A stretch of DNA of 64,000 nt. Origin: Clostridium_AQ sp900552125 (GTDB lineage Bacteria; Bacillota_I; Bacilli_A; Erysipelotrichales; Erysipelotrichaceae). Position 1 is the stretch's first letter. Every line of letters starts with the position of its first letter. Shown here in pieces: positions 34,056 through 41,871 of the stretch. The notes under the pieces are model-generated. The model did not search any database and had not been told where the DNA came from. It saw only the letters and a list, made by a program, of their open reading frames with translations. The position numbers and the translations under genes are program-made. The DNA is taken from NCBI GenBank assembly GCA_037892765.1, contig JBBKBW010000001.1; one strand, 5' to 3'.

Positions 34056-34592
34056 ATGGAACTTGACAAAATAATTGAAAGTAGAAGAAGTATTCGTTCT
34101 TATACAAATCAGCCAGTATCAAAGAAAGATTTATTAGAAATGATTGCATGTGCAAAGGAAGCACCCAGCTGGAAAAACTCACAGACTGCTCGCTATCATA
34201 TTGCATATAGTGCAGTTATTGTGGAAGAATTAAAACAGAAAGGATTGGCCCCTTTTAATGCCGAAAACACAAAAAATACCCCTGTTTTGATTGTTACTTC
34301 GTTTGTGAAGGATCGTTCAGGCTTTAACAAAGATAAAACTCCATCAAATGAACTTGGCAACCTATGGGGAGCATATGATTTAGGCTTACAGAATGAAAAC
34401 CTCATCCTTAAAGCAAGAGAGTTAGGCCTTGATACCTTAATCATGGGAATTCGTGATGCTGATCAAATACGCGCTATCTTATCAATCCCAGATGATGAAA
34501 TTATAGTCAGTGTTATCGGTGTAGGATATCGTAATATAAACCCTGATAAACCAAAACGTAAAGAAATTGATGATATTACTACTTTTTATTAA
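34056..34592 (+). CDS. Nitroreductase family protein
   Basis: A 178-residue flavin reductase of the NfsB/FMN-dependent nitroreductase fold. It begins with the FMN-binding IIESRRSIRSYTNQPVSKKD, then CAKEAPSWKNSQTARY, and later GAYDLGLQNENLILKARELG and MGIRDADQIRAIL. Substrate is unknown. AGAGGTG lies 6 nt before the ATG at 34056; a GTG three codons earlier is part of that site. A single plus-strand gene between two minus-strand units, closed by a bidirectional terminator. Confidence 0.92.
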   Translation: MELDKIIESRRSIRSYTNQPVSKKDLLEMIACAKEAPSWKNSQTARYHIAYSAVIVEELKQKGLAPFNAENTKNTPVLIVTSFVKDRSGFNKDKTPSNELGNLWGAYDLGLQNENLILKARELGLDTLIMGIRDADQIRAILSIPDDEIIVSVIGVGYRNINPDKPKRKEIDDITTFY

Positions 34593-34600
34593 GAATCACT

Positions 34601-34645
34601 AAAAAAGGAAGCTATCACATGTTTTGTGAGTAGGCTTCCTTTTTA
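34601..34645. terminator. Bidirectional terminator after the nitroreductase gene
   Basis: Perfect 11-bp stem AAAAAGGAAGC/GCTTCCTTTTT, flanked by A and T runs; also serves the convergent small gene ending at 34647. Confidence 0.88.
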
Positions 34646-34646
34646 A

Positions 34647-34853
34647 TTAGCGCTGTTTGTTATTTTTATTACGCTCGTTATTTTTTTCATTTTGAAAACT
34701 ATTTTTGAAATCCGGAGAAGTTTTTTCTATTTGATATTCTTTTTCATGATTTCTTTTTTCAGATTCTAATTCAGCACCTAATTCAATACCCATTTCATAT
34801 TGATATAAATCCTGTTTAACCTGTCTGTTTTTGAATTGCTTTTTATTTTCCAT
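34647..34853 (-). CDS. Small hydrophilic protein resembling the SASP N-terminal motif
   Basis: A 68-residue, very hydrophilic Lys/Glu/Asn/Gln-rich protein with no membrane segment. Residues about 13-35 (VKQDLYQYEMGIELGAEL) loosely match the alpha/beta-type small acid-soluble spore protein segment around the GPR cleavage site (xxxKxEIAxEFGVxLGA). The C-terminal GGxITKRL motif of true SASPs is absent; instead residues 40-68 are Asn/Lys-rich. GAGGTGA precedes the ATG. A divergent spore coat or core protein is possible; function unproven. Confidence 0.72.
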   Translation of the reverse strand: MENKKQFKNRQVKQDLYQYEMGIELGAELESEKRNHEKEYQIEKTSPDFKNSFQNEKNNERNKNNKQR

Positions 34854-34901
34854 ATTTTTTCACCTCACACCACTAGTATGGGTTACTTCAATATAGTTAT
34901 A

Positions 34902-36110
34902 CTAAAAAATATCTTCGTCTACTTTAGAAGTAAGATAAACATCAATAAACTTCGTATTTTCAACACATTCATCAATTAGCTTTTCAAAATCAAAACGAGA
35001 TTCTAAACGTTCAGCTCGATGAATTGTTGGTTTTGTGACTGGATTTTTGGGAGTGAAAATAGTACAGCAATCTTCAAATGGCTGAATCGAAATATCATAA
35101 GTATCAATTTGTTTCGCAATATTGATAATTTCTAATTTATCCATACAAGCTACAGGACGAATTACCGGCATTTTTGTTACACAATTAATTGTCTGCATGC
35201 TTTCTAATGTCTGACTAGCTACCTGTCCAATGCTTTCTCCATTCACAATTGCCAGACAATGCTGTTTTTCACTTAAACGCTCCGCAATTCGATACATCAT
35301 TCTACGCATGATGGTAATTGCATAACTCTCATCACAATTTTTATAAATTGCCAATTGTAAATCTGTAAAAGGTACTAAATGTACACGAACATGCCCTTGA
35401 TATGGTGCTACCTTTCTTGCTAGTTCCAGTACTTTATCCTGAGCCGCCTGACTTGTATATGGAGGGGAAGCATAATGAATACATTCAATCGCAACGCCTC
35501 GTTTCATAGTTAAATAAGAAGCAACCGGTGAATCTATACCGCCTGACAGCATAACCATGGCTTTACCGCCAACACCAACAGGATAACCGCCTGCTCCAGG
35601 AATACGACCCGTCATAATGTATGTATCATGCTGATGAACTTCAATCTGTATACGAAGCTGAGGTTCACGAACATTTACTTTTAAATCTGTATTTCTTAAA
35701 ATTTCACCTGCAACAGCACGATTTATTTCATCAGAAATCATTGGAAATAATTTATGACTTCTACGTGCCTCAATTTTAAATGTCTGTGCATCACTTTGTA
35801 ATGCAACCTGCAATGCCATCTGTTTAATCGCTTCAATTTCACTTTCTACACGAATCGCAAAGGAAAAAGAAGAAATTCCAAACACTTTCTGTAAATGTAC
35901 ACTTACTTCATGAGCATCTTCCCCATTCAACATGATATACATACGATCATGTGTTCTTTCATATGTCAGCTTATCATAATCTCGCAATGCGTTTTTCACA
36001 TTAATCAATAGTTTCTTTATAAAATCTTTCTTATTTTTTCCTTTTGTAGATAATTCACCAAATCTTACTAAGATGTGATTATAAACTAATTTATTTTGTT
36101 CGATAGTCAT
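34902..36110 (-). CDS. thiI: tRNA 4-thiouridine synthase ThiI
   Basis: ThiI transfers sulfur to U8 of tRNA and can serve thiamine synthesis. The 402-residue protein has an N-terminal ferredoxin-like/THUMP region (about 1-165), a PP-loop ATP pyrophosphatase domain (MVMLSGGIDSPVASYLTMKRG) and no rhodanese domain, the usual Firmicute form that takes sulfur directly from a dedicated cysteine desulfurase. That partner is encoded immediately upstream and overlaps by 20 nt. AAAGGAGA precedes the ATG. Confidence 0.96.
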   Translation of the reverse strand: MTIEQNKLVYNHILVRFGELSTKGKNKKDFIKKLLINVKNALRDYDKLTYERTHDRMYIMLNGEDAHEVSVHLQKVFGISSFSFAIRVESEIEAIKQMALQVALQSDAQTFKIEARRSHKLFPMISDEINRAVAGEILRNTDLKVNVREPQLRIQIEVHQHDTYIMTGRIPGAGGYPVGVGGKAMVMLSGGIDSPVASYLTMKRGVAIECIHYASPPYTSQAAQDKVLELARKVAPYQGHVRVHLVPFTDLQLAIYKNCDESYAITIMRRMMYRIAERLSEKQHCLAIVNGESIGQVASQTLESMQTINCVTKMPVIRPVACMDKLEIINIAKQIDTYDISIQPFEDCCTIFTPKNPVTKPTIHRAERLESRFDFEKLIDECVENTKFIDVYLTSKVDEDIF

Positions 36111-37221
36111 TATTAATCTCCTTTAAAGCCTCTATAAATGCATCTATTTCCTGTTTATTCGTCAGATGCGATAACGATATACGAATTGCATGTGTCGCAT
36201 GAAGTTCATCTCGTCCCATAGCCAATAATACATGAGATATAGCTTTACTATGAGAAGAACACGTGCTTTGTGCAGATACCGCAAACCCTTTGCTATTTAA
36301 AGCATTTAACATAATTTCACTACCGATACGAAGGCACGAAATATTTAAAATAAACGGACTTGCGTTTTCAGATGAGTTGATTACTACATCTTCTATTTCC
36401 TTTAGAGATGATCTTAAATACATATTTAATTCTTTTACATGTTCATATGAACTAGGCTGCTGTTCTAAGGCCAAACGCAAGGTTTTCGCAAACACAATAT
36501 TTACAGGGACATTACTTGTTCCTCCACGCAATCCAAACTCCTGCTGTCCGCCGCTTATCAAAGGCAATAAATCAACATTTCTTTTTTTGTATAAGATGGC
36601 ACTTCCTTTTAAGCCATATATTTTATGTGCTGAAAAGGTCGCAAGATCAACACAAGACAAGTCTACAGGAATTTTGCCTAGAGCCTGTACCCCATCCATA
36701 TGAAACAATGCCAAAGAATTCGCATGTACATAATCAGCACACTCCTTAATCGGCTGAATAGCACCAGTCTCATTATTTACCATCATCATAGATACAAGAA
36801 TCGTATCTTTTCGTAATGCTTTTTTTAAATCCTCAAGTTCTACACAACCATCCGCATTTACTGGAAGATAAGTGATTTCATAACCGAAGTACTCCTTTAA
36901 CTGCTCCATTGTATTATGAACGCTAGAATGCTCAATACAAGTTGTGATTAAATGCTTGCCTCGATTCTGATACCGCCAGGCTACGCCCTTAATTGCCATA
37001 TTATTTGATTCACTTGCACAGGAAGTAAATAAAATTTCTTCTTTATAAACATGCAAAAGCTGTGCAATCTGTGCACGGCTTTGTTCCATCAGCTTTCCTG
37101 CTCTTCTACCAATGTCATGTAGAGAATCACTATTTCCATAATACTCTTCCAATAGCTTAGAATATGTTGACAACACTTCTTTACGAACTGGAGTCGTAGA
37201 GGTATAGTCTAAATAAATCAT
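36091..37221 (-). CDS. Cysteine desulfurase (NifZ/IscS type) paired with ThiI
   Basis: A 376-residue PLP enzyme releasing sulfur from cysteine as a persulfide. It begins MIYLDYTSTTPVRKEV. The PLP lysine lies in FSAHKIYGLKGSAIL, and the sulfur-accepting loop is SAQSTCSSHSKAISHVL (shorter than in SufS, as in IscS/NifS). In B. subtilis nifZ lies beside thiI and supplies it. AGGTGAA precedes the ATG at 37221, just after the ezrA stop. Confidence 0.94.
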   Translation of the reverse strand: MIYLDYTSTTPVRKEVLSTYSKLLEEYYGNSDSLHDIGRRAGKLMEQSRAQIAQLLHVYKEEILFTSCASESNNMAIKGVAWRYQNRGKHLITTCIEHSSVHNTMEQLKEYFGYEITYLPVNADGCVELEDLKKALRKDTILVSMMMVNNETGAIQPIKECADYVHANSLALFHMDGVQALGKIPVDLSCVDLATFSAHKIYGLKGSAILYKKRNVDLLPLISGGQQEFGLRGGTSNVPVNIVFAKTLRLALEQQPSSYEHVKELNMYLRSSLKEIEDVVINSSENASPFILNISCLRIGSEIMLNALNSKGFAVSAQSTCSSHSKAISHVLLAMGRDELHATHAIRISLSHLTNKQEIDAFIEALKEINNDYRTK

Positions 37222-37222
37222 T

Positions 37223-38977
37223 TTATTCACCTGCATTTAGGACACTAGGATCCTTCTTATTAATTAATTTCTCATATGCACCTGGATGCATTTTTTCCAT
37301 ACACTGAATTCCTATTTTCAATGCTTTTGTATACTGACCATTACGGAAGCATAACTCTGCTCTTGTCAATTCACTATCTATATCTGGATAAGATGAACGA
37401 TAACGATTACCAAAAACAATTGTATTTTCAACCATGATTGCCATACCTACCAAATTATTCACACTATTATATAGCGTATAAATATAATCAATTGCACTTC
37501 TTAATTCAGCATTCAAACGTTTTACATCTAATGGAGAATTATCCAATATTACTTGAATATCCTTCATCATAATTTCACCTTTATGTAAATCATCCTCATA
37601 TTTCTGTGAAACGCTTGGCAAACGATGCTTAAGCATTTTTACTCGAATTTCATTTACAATTAATTGAAGCTTTATCAATTGTTTTTTAGCTCGTTCTTCA
37701 TCACTGCATGCATTATCCAGTTTCTGTTTCATTTCGGATACTTCATTTGTAAAGTTTGCCGCGCTCTGATCTAGCTCTTTATAAGCAATTAAAATCGTTG
37801 TATATGGAACTTTATTCTGTGCAATGACAGCTTCCAGTTTACGCTGCATATCATTTAACGTAATCAGACGTTCACGTACTTCTGCCAAGCGTTTTGTCCA
37901 GTTTTCAAAGCCAAAGCGTTCATAAACTCGATTATACAATTCTTCAATTGCGTCAACATCTTGATTTATACCTCGAATATTATCAAATAAGATATCAATA
38001 TTATCCTGTACTTCATCAAATGCTTTTTCTTCCATCTGAAGCTGTTCAGCAAGCTGAGCAATTCTCTTTTCACAGTCATTTAGATCCTCATTGACATCTT
38101 TTGGATTTCCATTGCGTAGTTTATTCAAATCGTTCTTCAGCATATCACTAATGATATCCAAATTCTTGCGAACTTCTAAATGATCAGTATATACACCTTT
38201 ATTTTTTGCCTGTGCATATTGAAAACCTACTTCATCAATTGCTCTTGGGAGTACTCCTCTAGCTCTTTCATACATTGAAGGAAGTACATCTACAAGTTCC
38301 TGCATATGATGAATAGACTCACGAATTTCCTTTTGCTGATCTGCAGCTTTATTAAATTCAGATGCAAACATCCATTCTTCAAAAGAAGAAAACATTTTTT
38401 CGATACCTGCAATTTCCATTTCAAGATACTCATAGCTCTGTGAAAAAGCAGAACGATTTTCCTGAATCTGGCGTTTTAGTGCTCTAAACTCATCTTTTAG
38501 TTTATTAATATGAACACGCTGTTCATTTTCCTGTTCCAATATTCCATCTAATGTCTTATTGATTTCATTTACAGTTAGTTCTAATTCATTCAGTTCACCT
38601 TTTAAAACATCCATTTTACGTCTTGCAGCTTTTGTTTTATGAACATAAATAAGGTCATCTGCCTCAGCAAGTGTAACACTGCATTCTTTCAGTTTTTCCT
38701 GAATCTTATCAAAATCGTTACGACACGCCTCTACACACTGGCTCATTTCTTCATTTACACGAGATAAAGCAACCGCTTTATTTAATTTAAAAGCTAAAGG
38801 AATCCCTTTTATAGAATTATACATCAGCTCCAATTCTTCTAATTGTTTACGAGCCTGTTTTTTACGAATCATCATCATAATGATCGTTAGGACAATAATA
38901 GCGATAAGCGCTATTCCTATATAAATTAAAACATCAAGAGAAATAACATTTTTTATATTATTGATAAGACTCTCCAT
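37223..38977 (-). CDS. ezrA: Septation ring formation regulator EzrA
   Basis: EzrA is a membrane-anchored negative regulator of FtsZ rings and links them to peptidoglycan synthases. The 584-residue protein has one N-terminal membrane helix (about 15-37), then almost continuous spectrin-like coiled coil, e.g. LEELELMYNSIKGIPLAF and ERFGFENWTKRLAEV near the conserved patch. Length is close to B. subtilis EzrA (562). GAGAGGTG precedes the ATG. Order ezrA-nifZ-thiI is conserved; a TACAAT -10 lies at 39018-39013. Confidence 0.93.
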   Translation of the reverse strand: MESLINNIKNVISLDVLIYIGIALIAIIVLTIIMMMIRKKQARKQLEELELMYNSIKGIPLAFKLNKAVALSRVNEEMSQCVEACRNDFDKIQEKLKECSVTLAEADDLIYVHKTKAARRKMDVLKGELNELELTVNEINKTLDGILEQENEQRVHINKLKDEFRALKRQIQENRSAFSQSYEYLEMEIAGIEKMFSSFEEWMFASEFNKAADQQKEIRESIHHMQELVDVLPSMYERARGVLPRAIDEVGFQYAQAKNKGVYTDHLEVRKNLDIISDMLKNDLNKLRNGNPKDVNEDLNDCEKRIAQLAEQLQMEEKAFDEVQDNIDILFDNIRGINQDVDAIEELYNRVYERFGFENWTKRLAEVRERLITLNDMQRKLEAVIAQNKVPYTTILIAYKELDQSAANFTNEVSEMKQKLDNACSDEERAKKQLIKLQLIVNEIRVKMLKHRLPSVSQKYEDDLHKGEIMMKDIQVILDNSPLDVKRLNAELRSAIDYIYTLYNSVNNLVGMAIMVENTIVFGNRYRSSYPDIDSELTRAELCFRNGQYTKALKIGIQCMEKMHPGAYEKLINKKDPSVLNAGE

Positions 38978-39091
38978 CTCGACACCTCTCCCATCTAAAT
39001 TTCGCTAGATATATTGTATCATAATTCATACAATTAAGAAATCAGAAATTGTTGTTATTGTGAAATAAAAATGTAAAGCGAAAAAAATTAA

Positions 39092-39120
39092 TTGACTTTG
39101 TCAAAGACGTTTGCTATAGT
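39092..39120 (+). promoter_or_regulatory. rpsD promoter
   Basis: TTGACT (39092-39097) and TATAGT (39115-39120) with a 17-nt spacer; transcript start expected near 39127. Confidence 0.88.
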
Positions 39121-39126
39121 ATATGG

Positions 39127-39301
39127 GTATAAAATTGATAGCAGAATGCAAATGCTTTACTAAATAGCGTTCATGACGCACTAATTGCGGGGTATTGTGT
39201 AACTTACTGCTGAGCGAAGATACCGTGAGTATGAACACCTTGTGAAGATGATTTGTACCTGTTATTGTTTTATATCCATAAAACAATAAGGAGGAAATTA
39301 A
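39127..39301 (+). promoter_or_regulatory. rpsD leader, candidate S4-binding autoregulatory RNA
   Basis: About 175 nt of leader precede rpsD. It holds a GCGT/ACGC hairpin (GCGTTCATGACGC), a longer GGTAT/ATACC pairing across 39191-39226, and a TTGTTTTAT/ATAAAACAA hairpin (TTGTTTTATATCCATAAAACAA) just before the AGGAGG. In B. subtilis S4 represses its own mRNA through a structured leader. The remaining DNA between ezrA and rpsD (38978-39091) holds the divergent ezrA promoter region only. Confidence 0.6.
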
Positions 39302-39904
39302 ATGGCAAGAATTACTGGACCGGTTTGGAAAACATCCCGCCGTCTTGGTTTCTCTATTCTTGAAACCGGAGAAGAACTTCAGAAACGTGCATATGCACCA
39401 GGTCAGCACGGACCAACTAAACGTGTAAAACTTACAAACTACGGACTACAGTTACGTGAAAAACAGAAAATTCGTTTCATGTACGGTTTAAATGAACGTC
39501 AGTTCTATAACACTTTCGTAAAAGCTAGTAAAATGAAAGGTGTTACTGGTGACAACTTCTTATGTATGTTAGAATCTCGTTTAGATAACTTAGTATATCG
39601 TATGGGATTTGCTCGTACTCGTCGTGCTGCTCGTCAGCTAGTTAACCACGGACACATACTAGTAAATGGTAAAAAAGTGGATATTCCTAGCTACACTGCT
39701 AAACCAGGAGCTGTAATCGAAGTAAAAGAAAAATCAAAAGATATGAAAGCAATTAATGAAGCTTTAGAAGCAACATTAAACACTGTAGCTTTCGTTGATG
39801 TTGATAAAGATGCTAAAAAAGGTACTTACTTACGCTTACCAGAACGCAGCGAATTGAACTCTGAATTTAATGAACTGCTAGTAGTAGAATTCTACAACAG
39901 ATAA
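39302..39904 (+). CDS. rpsD: 30S ribosomal protein S4
   Basis: S4 nucleates 30S assembly and is a translational repressor of its own mRNA. The 200-residue protein has the Firmicute start MARITGPVWKTSRRLGFS, the QHGPTKRVKLTNYGLQLREKQ segment, and the S4 RNA-binding domain (LESRLDNLVYRMGFA; RRAARQLVNHGHILVNG). AGGAGG lies 7 nt before the ATG. It is monocistronic with promoter, leader and terminator, and is divergent from ezrA as in B. subtilis neighbourhoods. Confidence 0.98.
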   Translation: MARITGPVWKTSRRLGFSILETGEELQKRAYAPGQHGPTKRVKLTNYGLQLREKQKIRFMYGLNERQFYNTFVKASKMKGVTGDNFLCMLESRLDNLVYRMGFARTRRAARQLVNHGHILVNGKKVDIPSYTAKPGAVIEVKEKSKDMKAINEALEATLNTVAFVDVDKDAKKGTYLRLPERSELNSEFNELLVVEFYNR

Positions 39905-39906
39905 TG

Positions 39907-39935
39907 AAAAAAATCCGAATATTCGGATTTTTTTA
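39907..39935 (+). terminator. rpsD terminator
   Basis: Perfect palindrome AAATCCGAATATTCGGATTT followed by TTTTATT. Confidence 0.93.
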
Positions 39936-39957
39936 TTTATATAATATTATGGATACT

Positions 39958-39987
39958 TTTGTAAGCAGGAAGTTTGTAAGCAGGAAG
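39958..39987. repeat. 15-bp tandem duplication downstream of ssb
   Basis: TTTGTAAGCAGGAAG occurs twice in immediate succession (39958-39972 and 39973-39987). The second copy abuts the ssb terminator-like hairpin (GGAAGAGGGAT/ATCCCATCTTCC on the minus strand). Confidence 0.95.
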
Positions 39988-40011
39988 ATGGGATCTTATC
40001 CCTCTTCCTTT

Positions 40012-40332
40012 TTAAGCACTTTTTTGAATAAAAGAAACATGCTCTGCGATTAAATCATAGCTTCGATATTGCTTGCCATCCTGCCCTTCATACATACGTG
40101 ACTGTAATCGTCCCTTCACAGCTACACGATCACCAATACGAGCCACTGACATAGCAGTTTCTGCAATTCCTTTCCAAAGCATGATGCTCAAACTATCTGT
40201 TTCATAAACTCCATCGCTATTAGCGAATGGACGCTGAACATTGATTGTCATTGTCGCAAAGCGATTCCCTGCCGCTGAAGTTCTTATATCTGATAATTCT
40301 GTTAATTCACCTACAAAAGCCATCACATTCAT
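40012..40332 (-). CDS. ssb: Single-stranded DNA-binding protein, short form
   Basis: A 106-residue OB-fold SSB: MNVMAFVGELTELSDIRTSA, then TMTINVQRPF and IGDRVAVKGRLQSRMYEGQDG. It stops right after the OB fold and lacks the Gly/Gln linker and acidic DDDIPF tip that recruits repair proteins. It therefore looks like a secondary SSB (compare B. subtilis SsbB/YwpH) rather than the essential replication SSB, which should lie between rpsF and rpsR. AAGGTGA precedes the ATG and overlaps the stop of a possible upstream small gene. Confidence 0.9.
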   Translation of the reverse strand: MNVMAFVGELTELSDIRTSAAGNRFATMTINVQRPFANSDGVYETDSLSIMLWKGIAETAMSVARIGDRVAVKGRLQSRMYEGQDGKQYRSYDLIAEHVSFIQKSA

Positions 40333-40336
40333 TTTT

Positions 40337-40435
40337 TCACCTTGCTGCTATATTTACGCAGCTATCCTTTCTAATATATTCAATTCCATATTGTGCAATA
40401 TCCATTTTTAGAATGCACTCACCATCATACCGCAT
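40337..40435 (-). CDS. Possible 32-aa small protein upstream of ssb
   Basis: ATG at 40435 with GGGAGG 8 nt upstream opens 32 codons ending in TGA; that stop codon forms part of the ssb ribosome binding site (AAGGTGA). The peptide begins MRYDGECILKMDIAQYGIEY and ends CVNIAAR. The good ribosome binding site and tight overlap with ssb signals argue for translation and coupling. No family recognised. Confidence 0.5.
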   Translation of the reverse strand: MRYDGECILKMDIAQYGIEYIRKDSCVNIAAR

Positions 40436-40521
40436 ACAGCATCCCTCCCCTCACAGTTATTATCTACTGTTTTATTATTTAATGCAAATGCCCGTATATG
40501 TAATTTATCTGATATTTTGTT

Positions 40522-40567
40522 TAAAAAAAAGGTAAAAATATATCAAAACGATACATTTTTACCTTTA
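40522..40567 (-). terminator. Terminator after the M16 peptidase pair
   Basis: Long stem AAAGGTAAAAAT-TATC with GATA-ATTTTTACCTTT and a GTTTT loop, then TTTTT on the minus strand. Confidence 0.85.
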
Positions 40568-40587
40568 AAACTGCATAGTTGGTAAAT

Positions 40588-41871
40588 TTATATTTTTTTA
40601 TTTGGCACAAGTTCTACTAAACAAGAATGATCTAAACGGATAGTAGAGCATACTTTTTTAATGTCTTCTAGAGTTATTTCATATAAAACATCCAATAGTT
40701 TAAAGAAATCCGCACGATCAAAATAACTTCGTATATAAGAGATTGCGATATCATCAAAACTATTGAGACTACGAATAGCCTGCCCAAAATAGCGATGTTT
40801 TAACTGTTCCAATAATTCGGCGGAAATATCAGCTCTTACTATTCTTTCCATAGTTTGTTTAATAATATTCAAAAATTCTTCTTTTTTAGCCGTCTCCCCA
40901 TAAAACATCAGCATTCCATAGTCACTGCCTAAATCTACTTCACTGCCTACATAATCATTGATAATGCCATCATCTAGCCATTTCTGAAAATCTGGATTTA
41001 ATGAACTAAATACTGCATCTAACATAATCTTGATACACCATTCAGCTTTAGTTCTTTCATAAATATCTTTGATGCCAGATAATTTGTACGCATAAGAAAC
41101 CTTATCTTCACTAATATCCATAGCAAAGCGGTATTCTTTACGAGAAACTTCTTCAGGTTCATGACATGGCATTCTTTTAACACCAGAAATTGCAGGAAAT
41201 GTTTTTTTGTTTTGATTCTCTTTGATCCATTCCAGCAACACTTGAGGATCTTCCTTACTTACTCCAACTAAAATCATCGTGCTTGGATGATAATTAAATT
41301 TGTAGCAATCCTGTAGCTGTTTTAAAGTAATCTGATTTACACTATCATCATCACCACCAATATCATAACGCAATGGGTGATTTTGATATAAAGAAGAAAA
41401 AGTCTCCATCAATAAACGTGAATCACTCATTTCTTTATACATGTGCAATTCCTGAATAATAATGCCTTTTTCCTTCTCTACAGATTCTTCATTAATTTCT
41501 AATGTTTGTACAAAATCCAAAAGCAGATTTAAAGGTTCTTTCACATCTGCAGTTGTAGTAAAATAATATGCTGTTTCGGTATAAGATGTAAATGCATTTA
41601 CATTGGCCCCCATAGAAGAGAACATATCCATGACATCTCCATCTTTCATTTCGAACATCTTATGCTCAAGAAAATGCGCAATTCCCGCTGGATATTCAAT
41701 GGTATTTCCATGCTCATCTATTTGTTTGATATCCATAGCCCCTAAAGGCGTTGCTAGCATAAATAACGATTTTTCATAATCCGGTTTCTGCCAAAGAACA
41801 ACATGTAGCCCATTATCTAAAACCTCTTCTACATAAGATTCTTTATAACGTTTATTCTCCACAAACTTCAT
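40588..41871 (-). CDS. M16 family zinc peptidase (YmfH-like)
   Basis: A 427-residue M16 (pitrilysin/processing peptidase) protein with the inverted zinc motif HFLEH in AGIAHFLEHKMFEM and the distal Glu in IIIQELHMYKEM; the second half is the inactive-lobe fold. AGGAGG precedes the ATG at 41871, which overlaps the end of the upstream M16 gene. The nupNOPQ-ymfF-ymfH order of B. subtilis matches. The metal-bearing subunit presumably pairs with the upstream non-catalytic homologue; substrate unknown. Confidence 0.92.
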   Translation of the reverse strand: MKFVENKRYKESYVEEVLDNGLHVVLWQKPDYEKSLFMLATPLGAMDIKQIDEHGNTIEYPAGIAHFLEHKMFEMKDGDVMDMFSSMGANVNAFTSYTETAYYFTTTADVKEPLNLLLDFVQTLEINEESVEKEKGIIIQELHMYKEMSDSRLLMETFSSLYQNHPLRYDIGGDDDSVNQITLKQLQDCYKFNYHPSTMILVGVSKEDPQVLLEWIKENQNKKTFPAISGVKRMPCHEPEEVSRKEYRFAMDISEDKVSYAYKLSGIKDIYERTKAEWCIKIMLDAVFSSLNPDFQKWLDDGIINDYVGSEVDLGSDYGMLMFYGETAKKEEFLNIIKQTMERIVRADISAELLEQLKHRYFGQAIRSLNSFDDIAISYIRSYFDRADFFKLLDVLYEITLEDIKKVCSTIRLDHSCLVELVPNKKI

